From Desulfuromonadales bacterium (GTDB lineage Bacteria > Desulfobacterota > Desulfuromonadia > Geobacterales > Pseudopelobacteraceae): DNA of 10,620 nucleotides. The DNA is taken from positions 1-10,620 of the forward strand of contig JAATGX010000083.1 of the NCBI GenBank assembly GCA_015688915.1, written 5' to 3'. The notes under the pieces were generated by a model. It had not been told where the DNA came from. It worked only from the letters and a program-made list of their open reading frames with translations, and searched no databases. A program made the position numbers and the translations under genes. Positions 1 to 7,017 of the stretch are shown here, in pieces; position 1 is the stretch's first letter, and every line of letters starts with the position of its first letter.

Positions 1-397
1 AGGTAAGGGTTACGTTCCCCTCGGCGCAGGCAGAGCGTCCTATCAGCGGAATGGTGACCCCATGGCCGCCGGGGCATTCCAGGCGGATCAGAAACGAGGG
101 GAGCAGGCGTTTGCTGTTGCGGACCCGCAGCCGGAAGGTGGCGGGCGTACCGGCAAACAGTTCCCCGGGCGGGACAAGTTCCGGGGTAAGCCCCTTGATG
201 TTGAGCATCCCGGCCAGGCCGGTGACGGACATGAAGGCCAGAAGCCCCGACACCACCAGGAACAGCAGGTTGTTGCCGGTGTTGACGGCGGAAAACCCGA
301 GCAGGAGGGTGATGACGATGTACAAGGCCCCGGCCTTGCTGATCCTCAGGCCAAAGGCGGCTTTATTTCGGCGATGATGGCGCGTGGGAGTTTTCAC
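1..397 (-). CDS. DUF58 domain protein, N-terminal part (runs off the window)
   Basis: I translated this from the reverse strand. It begins with GTG at 397-395 and stays open to base 1 (132 codons seen; the C-terminus is outside the window). After a short basic N-terminus (KTPTRHHRRNKAAFG) come two hydrophobic segments at about residues 22-38 and 44-65, with the motif NTGNNLLF between them, which is typical of DUF58 proteins. A beta-rich stretch follows (GLTPELVPPGELFAGTPATF). DUF58 proteins are membrane-anchored, often have a VWA-like domain further on, and are usually encoded just after a MoxR ATPase. Their exact job is mostly unknown, but they are linked to envelope or complex-assembly roles. 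Here the gene is separated from moxR by mazEF. There is no clear Shine-Dalgarno before the GTG. A 10-codon reading frame (426-394) ends in a GTGA overlap with it and could couple its translation. Family call is good; the exact start is less certain. Confidence 0.8.
   Translation of the reverse strand, partial: MKTPTRHHRRNKAAFGLRISKAGALYIVITLLLGFSAVNTGNNLLFLVVSGLLAFMSVTGLAGMLNIKGLTPELVPPGELFAGTPATFRLRVRNSKRLLPSFLIRLECPGGHGVTIPLIGRSACAEGNVTLT
346..390 (-). repeat. 45-base direct repeat, copy A (inside the DUF58 gene start)
   Basis: Matches 1211-1255 at 40 of 45 positions in the same orientation. Read in the moxR frame it still encodes AIIAEIKPPLA followed by TGA, a near copy of the MoxR C-terminus (SIIAEITLPLA, TGA). 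In its current role it is read in another frame as part of the DUF58 N-terminus. Confidence 0.85.
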
Positions 398-462
398 TGT
401 TGGGCGGGGGAGGTCGTTACACTCATTGGCTGCGATCCTTCGTTAGCCGCATCCTGCCCGAT

Positions 463-864
463 CTACGGCCCGAGCCGCACGATCTGGTTCAGACGTGCGC
501 AGCACTCGACAAAATGGCTGTCTTCCAGGCGTTTGAGCGGATGCGGCGCTGCCTTGCGGCTGCGCCAGTCAAAGGATTTGGGTTGATGACACAGCACATA
601 GTTGGTCTTTTCCTGTTTCCTGCCCTGCGCATTGCTCACAGCCACGGCAAACGGATTGTCGGCATTATACTCCGCCGTGGTCATGGGCAGGCCGATGACC
701 AATGATGTGCGTTCGTTAAAGGCGCGTGGCGACAGCACCAGAAATGGATGCAGGTCCCGCATCTCGCTACCGGCCTGCGGGTTGCAGTTGATCCAGATGA
801 TGTCCTGCCGTTCCGGCACCCAGGGCAGCTTTCCAGCAACAACCGGTTTCGCCGGTACTACCAT
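463..864 (-). CDS. mazF: MazF-type endoribonuclease toxin
   Basis: The 133-residue product resembles MazF/PemK toxins, which cut mRNA at short sequences and halt translation until neutralised by MazE. Family features are DIIWINCNPQAGSEMRDLHPFLVLSP at about residues 21-46 (the first strand and loop, with the basic residue used in catalysis), the MTT segment at 61-63 corresponding to the catalytic threonine region, and HQPKSFDWRSRKA at 93-105, matching the DQVKSIAWRAR region of E. coli MazF. It carries about 15 extra N-terminal residues compared with E. coli MazF. The start ATG overlaps the mazE stop by 7 bases (ATGGTAG, 858-864) and is preceded by a G-rich stretch (GGGGG, 7 bases upstream). 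Toxin and antitoxin are therefore translationally coupled. The gene sits as an apparent insertion between moxR and the DUF58 gene. Confidence 0.85.
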   Translation of the reverse strand: MVVPAKPVVAGKLPWVPERQDIIWINCNPQAGSEMRDLHPFLVLSPRAFNERTSLVIGLPMTTAEYNADNPFAVAVSNAQGRKQEKTNYVLCHQPKSFDWRSRKAAPHPLKRLEDSHFVECCARLNQIVRLGP

Positions 865-1115
865 TTTTCAGCCCCCACCGGTTCGATTGCCAGTGCTTCA
901 CCACCATGCCTGGCCGGATCAAACCGGGCCAGCCGCTCTTCAAGTGTCAGTGCCGCATCGTCAACAGGGGTTATGATCACCCGCCCGTCCTCCACGGCAA
1001 CCCGGACTCTCTGATCAACATGCAAATGGGCCGCGCGGGCAACGGTTACCGGCAGGCGAACTCCCAGATTGTTGCCCCACTGTTTTATACCAAGTACCGC
1101 TTCAACCTGTGCCAT
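858..1115 (-). CDS. mazE: MazE-type antitoxin (AbrB/SpoVT fold)
   Basis: The 85-residue product has the swapped-hairpin DNA-binding domain of MazE: KQWGNNLGVRLPVTVARAA at residues 11-29, then VRVAVEDGRVIITPV at 37-51. The tail TLEERLARFDPARHGG (57-72) is the flexible segment that in MazE homologues lies along the MazF toxin and blocks it. The order antitoxin then toxin and the 7-base overlap are standard for this family. The start ATG follows GGGAG at a normal distance. A palindrome overlapping the promoter just upstream fits autoregulation by MazE or MazEF. Family assignment is secure; target and activity are not visible. Confidence 0.88.
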   Translation of the reverse strand: MAQVEAVLGIKQWGNNLGVRLPVTVARAAHLHVDQRVRVAVEDGRVIITPVDDAALTLEERLARFDPARHGGEALAIEPVGAEKW

Positions 1116-1136
1116 GATTGCACTCCCAATTCTGAT

Positions 1137-1176
1137 AGTTTAAACAGAGTTTAAACTTCGGGGATGTTGCCGTCAA
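1137..1176 (-). promoter_or_regulatory. mazEF promoter with overlapping palindromic operator
   Basis: On the minus strand TTGACG (1176-1171) and TAAACT (1153-1148) are separated by exactly 17 bases, a good sigma70-type promoter. The -10 lies within a perfect inverted repeat, AGTTTAAAC and GTTTAAACT (1137-1145 and 1149-1157) separated by 3 bases, so two GTTTAAAC units repeat every 11 bases. This is a likely site for repression by MazE/MazEF. The operator role is inferred. Confidence 0.7.
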
Positions 1177-1210
1177 ATCAATTTTATTCCTGCTGAAGCA
1201 GCGGGCGGAT

Positions 1211-1255
1211 TCAGGCCAAAGGCAGCGTTATTTCGGCGATGATGGAGCGCAGGAG
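1211..1255 (-). repeat. 45-base direct repeat, copy B (3' end of moxR)
   Basis: This copy forms the last codons and stop of the intact moxR gene. It matches copy A at 346-390 at 40 of 45 positions. The five differences are spread along the copy. The two copies bracket the 820-base stretch that holds mazEF. Confidence 0.85.
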
Positions 1256-2155
1256 CTCCCTCCGGTCAACAGCTTCATATTCGGGTCTCAGGAGCAGACG
1301 ATGGGCGCAGACGGCCGCGGCAATCCCTTTCACATCCTCGGGTGCCACGAAATCGCGCCCTTCCATGAAGGCCGCTCCCCGCGCGGCCTGGGCCAGGTTG
1401 ATGGCGGCCCGGGTGGAGAGGCCGGTCAGTATCCGGGGGTGATTGCGGGTAGCTGCCACCAGGGTGTAGATGTAGCCGACCACCTTGTCCGAGAGGTAGA
1501 CCTCCTCCGTCACCGCCCGGCGGGCGGCCAGGAGATCGGCGGCTGTCGCCACCGGGGTCATGGCGCCGATCCGCTCGCGGATGCCGCCGCCCGAGATGAT
1601 CCCCTTTTCCAACTGCTCCGGCGGATAGCCGATGCCGGTGCAGAACAGGAAACGGTCAAGCTGGGATTCGGGCAGGGGAAAGGTGCCGCTCTGGTCGGAG
1701 GGGTTCTGGGTGGCAAAGACCATGAACGGGTCGGGCAGAGGGTGCGTCACCCCCTCTATCGTCACCCTCCGCTCCTCCATGGCCTCCAGCATGGCGCTCT
1801 GGGTGCGGGGCATGGCCCGGTTGATCTCGTCCAGAAGAACGATGTTGTTGAAGATCGGTCCCGCTAGGAAGGTGAAGCGCCCCTCGTCCCGGTTGAAGAC
1901 CGACAGGCCGGTGATATCGGAAGGGAGCAGGTCGCTGGTGCACTGCACCCGGCCGAAGGAGAGGCCGGTGATGCCGGCCAGGGCCAGGGCGATGGTGGTT
2001 TTGCCGAGCCCCGGCAGATCTTCGATCAGGATATGTCCGCCGGTCAGGAGGGCGATTGCCGAGAGGCGCAGCACTTCCTCCTTCCCCTGGAGATAGTCCC
2101 GGCAAAGGGCGTCGATGATGGCGATCATGGCGCGGTTGCGGGATGTCGGCGTCAC
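1211..2155 (-). CDS. MoxR-family AAA+ ATPase
   Basis: The 314-residue protein has the full set of MoxR AAA+ motifs: Walker A DLPGLGKTT at 46-54, Walker B IVLLDEINR at 105-113, sensor 1 FATQNP at 147-152 followed by LPESQLDRF at 161-169, and the sensor 2 region STRAAINLAQAARG at 247-260. MoxR ATPases act as chaperone-like assembly or activation factors, commonly for the product of the neighbouring DUF58/VWA gene. The length is normal for the family. The GTG start at 2155 is preceded by GGGGGA at 6 bases. Another ATG (2162) is in a different frame and gives only a shadow ORF. The C-terminus is duplicated 0.86 kb downstream, which marks the mazEF insertion. I give no gene symbol because the substrate complex is unknown. 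Confidence 0.92.
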   Translation of the reverse strand: MTPTSRNRAMIAIIDALCRDYLQGKEEVLRLSAIALLTGGHILIEDLPGLGKTTIALALAGITGLSFGRVQCTSDLLPSDITGLSVFNRDEGRFTFLAGPIFNNIVLLDEINRAMPRTQSAMLEAMEERRVTIEGVTHPLPDPFMVFATQNPSDQSGTFPLPESQLDRFLFCTGIGYPPEQLEKGIISGGGIRERIGAMTPVATAADLLAARRAVTEEVYLSDKVVGYIYTLVAATRNHPRILTGLSTRAAINLAQAARGAAFMEGRDFVAPEDVKGIAAAVCAHRLLLRPEYEAVDRRELLRSIIAEITLPLA

Positions 2156-2234
2156 GGTTCATCCCCCGCCGGCCTGTTGTGTGTTGTCTGACAGTTCATT
2201 ACCCTGATCCTTTGCTCCCCTGCTTCGGCATGCG

Positions 2235-2483
2235 TCATTTCCCCCGGATAAGCTCCTTGACTCGCTTCTTGCGAATCCTTTTCTTCTTTGGAAAGTTGCC
2301 CGGTTTCAGCGACAGGATCTCCCGCACCGAATGGAGCGACAGCGAAACGGCGCGGTTTTTCAGTTCGTCGAAGACCAGTTGCAGCGTCTTCTCGTCAAGC
2401 GCGCACAGGATTGTTTCCTGGTCAAAGGTGACCTCGGTAAGGGATGGTGAGATACGCTTCGATGTGAATTCGAATTTCGGCAT
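2235..2483 (-). CDS. Small hypothetical protein
   Basis: I do not recognise this 82-residue product. It is preceded by a good ribosome binding site (GGGGGG, 4 bases before the ATG) and lies upstream of moxR on the same strand, 79 bases away. The N-terminal part (FEFTSKRISPSLTEVTFDQETILCAL) looks beta-rich. The middle looks helical (DEKTLQLVFDELKNRAVSLSLHSVREIL), and the last 20 residues are strongly basic (PKKKRIRKKRVKELIRGK), which may suggest nucleic-acid or membrane-surface contact. There is no signal peptide or membrane segment. It is divergent from the sensor kinase gene. It could be a host accessory gene; its function is unknown. Confidence 0.6.
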   Translation of the reverse strand: MPKFEFTSKRISPSLTEVTFDQETILCALDEKTLQLVFDELKNRAVSLSLHSVREILSLKPGNFPKKKRIRKKRVKELIRGK

Positions 2484-2698
2484 GGTTCCCCCCGTTTCTT
2501 TTTGCGGCCGTTAACATACGTGATGAGCGTTGAACTATGTCCGACGGTGCAGGCACCCACATCGTACAACATATACAACGAAGCGGTTGAAAATAAAAGG
2601 CCGCAGGTTGCATGCGGACGGCACGTTGCATTGTTATGACAAAACCGCAACACCGGGCAAGCGGCCGGCGCGGTTCCCACACCCTTACGCTTCCCGCC

Positions 2699-2727
2699 TT
2701 GATTTGCCGGACGCAATCAGGTATATC
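2699..2727 (+). promoter_or_regulatory. Possible promoter of the sensor kinase
   Basis: TTGATT (2699-2704) and TATATC (2722-2727) are separated by 17 bases and lie 31 bases before the kinase ATG, in a locally AT-rich stretch. The match to sigma70 consensus is moderate. I see no sigma54 (GG-N10-GC) site here. The rest of the 2484-2758 intergenic region shows no gene I can support. Confidence 0.35.
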
Positions 2728-2758
2728 TTTGAAAATTTAATGTATACAAAAAGGCCTC

Positions 2759-4717
2759 ATGCTGACCCGATTGCTCAACAGATTGAAACTCCGCTGGAAG
2801 CTGCTTGCGCTGGTGCTGCCGCTGGTGATCGTGCCGATCTTCGTGGTGGCGGGGGTGATCGGCTACATCGCCAACCGCCAGGCCTACCTGGGGGTCACCC
2901 AGACCAGCAAGGACGATCTGCGACACATCACCGCCTTCACCATCGACCTGCTCAACTCCCACTACCAGCAGTTCCAGGTCTACAGACAGGACAAGATCAG
3001 GAACTTCAACAGCGAACTGGCCACCCTGACCAATCTTTCCTACAACCTGGTGGAAACGGAGCATAACCAGGCAAAAACAGGCAGGATCGACCCGGACATG
3101 GCCAAGCGCGAGGCGCGCAGGGCGCTGAAAAAGGTCAACGTGGGGGAGACCGGTTACATCTTTGCCATGACCAGCCGCGGCGACCTCCAGGTGCATATCG
3201 CCCGGGAAGGGGAAAACGTCTACAACGAGCGGGACGAAAACGGCCGCTACTTTATCCGGGAGATGTGTGAGGCGGCCCGGAAATCCAAGCCGGGCCAGGT
3301 GCTGTTCATCACTTATCCCTGGCGCAATGCCGTGCTCGGCGACAAATTGCCCCGCAAGAAGGTGGTGGCTTACCGCTACTTCCGCGAGTGGGACTGGATC
3401 ATCGCCACGGGCGGCTACCTGGACGAGACCTATGAAGATGCGTCCTTCGAGCGCAAGTCGTTCGCCGACCTGAAGGAGAAGATCAAGTCCAAGCGGGTGG
3501 GGGCCACCGGTTATATCTTCTGTATGGACAGCAAGGGAAACTTCACGGTCCATCCCGACTCGGAGGGGAAAAACTTTTTTGATGCCCGCGACTCCAGCGG
3601 CTTCCCGTTCATCCGCGAGATGTGCGGGAAAAAGAGTGGCTGGATCCGCTACCCCTGGCGAAACACCGGCGATAACGCACCGCGCATGAAGATCGTCCGC
3701 TACGAGTACTTCAAACCGTGGGATTGGATCGTGGCGGTCGGTTCCTACGAAGACGAGTTCTACCACGAGGCCAACAGCATCAAGACGCGCATCCTGCTCA
3801 GCACGTCCGTCCTGGTCCTGGCGGTTGGGCTCATCGCCGTGGTGCTGGTGTTCCGCGCCTCCAACGTGGTTACCAGTCCGATCACCCATATGATCGAGGT
3901 CATGCGGCGGGTCAAGCGGGGCAACCTGGAGGAAAAGGTGCTGATGGAGGGGCAGGACGAACTGGCCGAACTGGGGGCGGCCTTCAACCGCATGACCGAC
4001 ATCATCCGCCGCAACAAGGAGATGGAGGCCAGCCTGGCCCAGCAGGGAAAGATGGCCTCCCTGGGGGTGCTTTCCTCCGGCGTTGCCCATGAGATCAACA
4101 ACCCGCTGGGGGTGATCCTGGGCTATGCCGGCTACCTGGAAGGGAAACTGAGCGAGGATGACCCCAACTACAAGTACATCCATGAGATCAAGCGGGAGAG
4201 CAAGCGCTGCAAAAAGATCGTCCAGGACCTGCTCTCCTACGCCCGCACCCCCCGTCCCAGTCTGGAGCCGGTGGACCTGAACGAACTATTGACCCAGATT
4301 GTGGATTTTGCCGCCAATCACACGGACATGCGCGGGGTCGCCATCCGGAGGGAGTTCGCGTCCGGACTCCCCCCGGTCATGCTGGACGGCGACCAGATGC
4401 GCCAGGTGGCCATCAACCTGATCTTGAACGCGGGCGGCGCCATGCCGGATGGCGGAGAACTCACCGTTCGGACCGAGGCTGCCGAGGAGGGGCGGGTACG
4501 CATCGTGTTCAGCGACAGCGGCTGCGGCATCCCGGCCGAGAGCCTGGAGAAGATCTTCGAGCCGTTCTACACCACCAAAGAGCGCGGCACCGGCTTGGGG
4601 CTGGCCATTACCCGCCAGATCATCGAGCAGCACCACGGCGATATCCATATCGAGAGCGAGCCGGGGAGGGGTACCACGGTCGTCGTGACCCTGCCAGTGG
4701 AGCGGGAGGAGTTGTGA
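2759..4717 (+). CDS. Membrane sensor histidine kinase with tandem Cache domains
   Basis: This is a 652-residue two-component sensor. Membrane segment 1 is at about 15-37 and segment 2 at about 345-366. Between them are two related Cache-type sensing modules, each starting with G-E/A-TGYIF (129-135 and 248-254), containing a YPWRN motif (186-190 and 298-302) and ending in WDWI...GGY/GSY (211-220 and 321-330). They presumably bind a small ligand in the periplasm. A HAMP linker follows (about 367-420), then the HisKA domain with VAHEINNPLG (H444 is the likely phosphorylated histidine). The ATPase domain has N-box NLILNAGGAMPDGG (553-566), G1 DSGCGIP (586-592), F-box FEPFYTT (600-606) and G2 GTGLGLA (610-616). 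NAGGAM is a little unusual where NAAQAM is common. The likely partner is the NtrC-type regulator at 9136, now 4.4 kb away. Signal unknown. Confidence 0.93.
   Translation: MLTRLLNRLKLRWKLLALVLPLVIVPIFVVAGVIGYIANRQAYLGVTQTSKDDLRHITAFTIDLLNSHYQQFQVYRQDKIRNFNSELATLTNLSYNLVETEHNQAKTGRIDPDMAKREARRALKKVNVGETGYIFAMTSRGDLQVHIAREGENVYNERDENGRYFIREMCEAARKSKPGQVLFITYPWRNAVLGDKLPRKKVVAYRYFREWDWIIATGGYLDETYEDASFERKSFADLKEKIKSKRVGATGYIFCMDSKGNFTVHPDSEGKNFFDARDSSGFPFIREMCGKKSGWIRYPWRNTGDNAPRMKIVRYEYFKPWDWIVAVGSYEDEFYHEANSIKTRILLSTSVLVLAVGLIAVVLVFRASNVVTSPITHMIEVMRRVKRGNLEEKVLMEGQDELAELGAAFNRMTDIIRRNKEMEASLAQQGKMASLGVLSSGVAHEINNPLGVILGYAGYLEGKLSEDDPNYKYIHEIKRESKRCKKIVQDLLSYARTPRPSLEPVDLNELLTQIVDFAANHTDMRGVAIRREFASGLPPVMLDGDQMRQVAINLILNAGGAMPDGGELTVRTEAAEEGRVRIVFSDSGCGIPAESLEKIFEPFYTTKERGTGLGLAITRQIIEQHHGDIHIESEPGRGTTVVVTLPVEREEL
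4706..4715 (+). repeat. 10-base direct repeat GAGGAGTTGT, left copy
   Basis: It encodes the last residues of the kinase (E-E-L) and the first base of its TGA stop. The same 10 bases recur at 9124-9133 just before the regulator start, where they end in TAG. The two copies bracket the accessory island. Confidence 0.6.
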
Positions 4718-4898
4718 GCGGGCAGAGTCCGATGTTTAATTAGCACCGTCAAAATATCCTTTTTGGGTAGATCAGCGGTTCACGCGTGCGTGGGGCTGGT
4801 CAACGAGTAATTATACACCACACCGAAAAACCGAATTAAAACCAAGAACCGAGCGTCTTTGAGGGGCGCAAAAAATCGACCTGAGATTGATTACCTCG

Positions 4899-4920
4899 CC
4901 ATGCATTTTCATGGTATATT
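4899..4920 (+). promoter_or_regulatory. Possible methyltransferase promoter with adjacent inverted repeat
   Basis: A good -10-like TATATT (4915-4920) lies 29 bases before the methyltransferase ATG. Directly against it is an inverted repeat, CCATG-N6-CATGG (4899-4914), in the place where a repressor would block the promoter. The -35 is poor (TTACCT at 4891-4896, 18-base spacing). Autoregulation by the methyltransferase or another factor is only inferred. The start codon has a clear GGAGG 8 bases upstream. Confidence 0.4.
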
Positions 4921-4949
4921 GTTAAAATATCAATGTACGGAGGAACAAA

Positions 4950-5954
4950 ATGCCATATTCCATTGAAAGCTGCGCCGGTGCTGGTTGGCAGGCTCTCGAC
5001 CAGTACATAATGGAACAATTGTCTATATTTGCACCCGACGAAATAAGACGGAGACAAAAAACAGAGGTTGCATTTCCTGCTGTTTCAACGGGTTTCCAGT
5101 TGCAATATGAACATCCAAACGGGCGACTGTTCCAAGGAGATTCTATTAAGTGGCTTGAGTCTCTTCCTTCTTCGAGCGTTGACCTTGTTTTTGCTGACCC
5201 GCCCTATAACATTAAAAAAGCCGAATGGGACAATTTTGAAAGTCAGGAAAAATATATTGAGTGGTCAATCAAGTGGATAGCTCAAGCCTCCCGTATTTTA
5301 AAACCTACCGGGTCTTTATATGTGTGCGGTTTTTCAGAAATACTTGCGGACATTAAACATCCCGCGTCAAAATATTTCAAACATTGCCGTTGGCTTATCT
5401 GGCATTACAAAAACAAAGCAAATTTGGGTAACGAATGGGGACGAGCACACGAAAGTATTATCCACTTTCGCAAAACAGACGCTTGTAAGCTAAACATCGA
5501 CGATGTACGCACTCCTTACGGTGCTCACACCCTCAAATATCCATCACATCCGCAGGCAGAGACCAGTGCATACGGTGGCAACGGGAACAAACAGCGTGAC
5601 AACTGGATACCAAACCCCAAAGGCGCAAAACCAAAAGATGTAATTGACATACCAACCACCTGCAACGGCATGGGTGAGAAAACCCCTCACCCAACTCAAA
5701 AACCAGAAGAACTACTAAGAAAATTTGTTCTCGCTTCTTCCAATGAAGGTGATTTGGTCATAGATCCTTTTTCCGGTTCAGGAACCACAATTGTTGTTGC
5801 AGAACAGCTCAAACGACGATGGATGGGATGTGACATGGACATTAGTTACAACCAGTGGGCAATAGAACGATTAAAAAATGTAAGAAGAATGACTAAAGAC
5901 GAATGGATAGCCCATGACCGAAAAACCGCCGCACGAAGGGAATCCATACGATGA
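4950..5954 (+). CDS. Beta-class site-specific DNA methyltransferase (probably N6-adenine)
   Basis: The 334-residue protein carries the catalytic motif IV DPPYN at 83-87, then a target-recognition region, then HPTQKP (247-252) and the AdoMet-binding motif I DPFSGSGTT (272-280). The order catalytic, recognition, AdoMet-binding defines the beta class. DPPY is usual for N6-adenine enzymes but N4-cytosine cannot be excluded. The recognition sequence is not deducible by eye. The first 50 residues precede the core; an internal ATG (M21) is a possible alternative start, but GGAGG before base 4950 favours the start given. It overlaps the next gene by four bases (ATGA), so the two are co-translated as a restriction-modification pair. 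Codon use is visibly more AT-rich than the kinase and regulator, which points to horizontal transfer. Confidence 0.92.
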   Translation: MPYSIESCAGAGWQALDQYIMEQLSIFAPDEIRRRQKTEVAFPAVSTGFQLQYEHPNGRLFQGDSIKWLESLPSSSVDLVFADPPYNIKKAEWDNFESQEKYIEWSIKWIAQASRILKPTGSLYVCGFSEILADIKHPASKYFKHCRWLIWHYKNKANLGNEWGRAHESIIHFRKTDACKLNIDDVRTPYGAHTLKYPSHPQAETSAYGGNGNKQRDNWIPNPKGAKPKDVIDIPTTCNGMGEKTPHPTQKPEELLRKFVLASSNEGDLVIDPFSGSGTTIVVAEQLKRRWMGCDMDISYNQWAIERLKNVRRMTKDEWIAHDRKTAARRESIR

Positions 5955-6898
5955 ATCTTACTGATCTTGTAGGTAGTGCCGTCAACAAAGACCTGTTTCA
6001 TACACTGGAAAACTACATCACATTTTGCAGCCGTTATCTGAAATATGTAGAGACGGGACTGCAAGCCCGTATCATCTCCCAGAATGAAAATCACTATCAA
6101 TTTTTCCAGTATCGAAAAGACGGACATTACAACATTACCCGCCCCCTCAACACTCTGCTTATGTACGATGCCGAAAGTTTTGCGAACGGCACACGGCAGT
6201 TTATGAAAACACTTGGACAGATCAAAAACGGAGAGCGGCCATCAGACGAATTTAGAGAAAATATCAACCGCACCATCTACACAATCCAGCAATCAATCGG
6301 CGCAACACTCGACGCGCTACCAGCCGGAAAATCAAACCAAGCCCGTAAAGTAAATGGAGATTTGTTTGAACGGTTTATCCGTTTATTAATAGTCTCTCTT
6401 GATGTAGAGTGTGCTTCTGGTGTCATGCAAGTTCCGGTAAAAGATGACGATGGAACCGAGCTTTTCAAGTCAGCCTATCAACATGATTTACTGATAAGCA
6501 AAACAGGGGAGCTAAAAATCATCGGTTCTGTCAAAACTTCCAGCAAAGACCGTATTGACAAGGTTTTTATGGATAAATTCTTGTACAACAGGCTCACAAA
6601 CACAGATTTGTCTCACATCGCCATTTTCCTAAATGACGTACAGCGTAAAAAGACAAAAAGAGAACATGAGTACGGTATTTCAGCAACTTTTCTACCGGGT
6701 CGTTTCAAGGCATACACGATCAAGCTAAATCCGCTTGATGGTGTATATTACTGCGACATCCGACCTAACATGATTACACATCCCCTGCTTTCTCAACACA
6801 TAAAGACGATTGACCATTTTTTCTATTCTGACCTTTGGACTTTGCTTACCAGACAAGGGCAGAATCTTGAAGAAATAGCCATTGCTCCTGAAGAATAA
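5951..6898 (+). CDS. Probable type II restriction endonuclease partner
   Basis: I assign this 315-residue protein mainly from its place: it begins inside the stop of the methyltransferase (ATGA overlap) and has the same AT-rich composition. In sequence there is a nuclease-like core: GDLFERFIRLLI (136-147, a helix with conserved Glu140), then HDLLI (178-182, Asp179) and IGSVKTSSKDRIDKVFMDKF (191-210), with Lys195 as probable catalytic lysine. The second acid of the usual ExK motif is Ser (S193-V-K195). A serine in this place is known from the Cfr10I/Bse634I group of PD-(D/E)XK enzymes, where an acid further along the next helix takes over; Asp208 could fill this role. No membrane segment or signal peptide is visible. 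Recognition site unknown. A different function linked to the methyltransferase is possible but less likely. Confidence 0.72.
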   Translation: MNLTDLVGSAVNKDLFHTLENYITFCSRYLKYVETGLQARIISQNENHYQFFQYRKDGHYNITRPLNTLLMYDAESFANGTRQFMKTLGQIKNGERPSDEFRENINRTIYTIQQSIGATLDALPAGKSNQARKVNGDLFERFIRLLIVSLDVECASGVMQVPVKDDDGTELFKSAYQHDLLISKTGELKIIGSVKTSSKDRIDKVFMDKFLYNRLTNTDLSHIAIFLNDVQRKKTKREHEYGISATFLPGRFKAYTIKLNPLDGVYYCDIRPNMITHPLLSQHIKTIDHFFYSDLWTLLTRQGQNLEEIAIAPEE

Positions 6899-6950
6899 AC
6901 CAACGATCTCAAATATATATTACATTTTCAAAGAGCGATGAACCTGCAAC

Positions 6951-7017
6951 GTATAACCAGTACGCACGACCTGACCGCCCAAAAGACCGGGGGCAGGTCA
7001 GCTCCGCGCCGTTGATG
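6951..7017 (+). other. attC-like recombination site A (67 bases)
   Basis: Layout: GTATAAC (R''-like), 10 bases, GACCTG (6968-6973), a variable middle, CAGGTC (6994-6999), 11 bases, GTTGATG (R'-like, 7011). GACCTG and CAGGTC are complementary, with a single extra A next to the stem. It shares with 8366-8429 the pattern AAC-N6-GCA(C)GACC(A)TGAC and GCAGGTCA-N8/9-CCGTT. It is GC-rich between two AT-richer genes. The R boxes deviate from the RYYYAAC/GTTRRRY consensus, so the call is tentative. Confidence 0.5.

Noticed and set aside
1190..1201. CTGCTGAAGCAG hairpin after moxR as a terminator
   Set aside because: Five-base stem with a 2-base loop and no T-run on the minus strand; too weak.
1301..1867. 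Plus-strand open frame opposite moxR
   Set aside because: Antisense shadow of the MoxR ATPase; low-complexity translation with no family features.
2600..2758. Sigma54 promoter before the kinase
   Set aside because: GGCAC at about 2628 looked promising but the GC element is not at the required spacing.
2717..4183. Long minus-strand open frame (488 codons) opposite the kinase
   Set aside because: It is the antisense shadow of a GC-rich gene with strong third-base bias; the plus-strand product has complete kinase domains.
4851..4874. GCGTC...GGCGC hairpin followed by an A-run, considered as a terminator
   Set aside because: On the plus strand the stem is followed by A, not T. On the minus strand the T-run lies on the wrong side. 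Pairing is short and includes a G-T.
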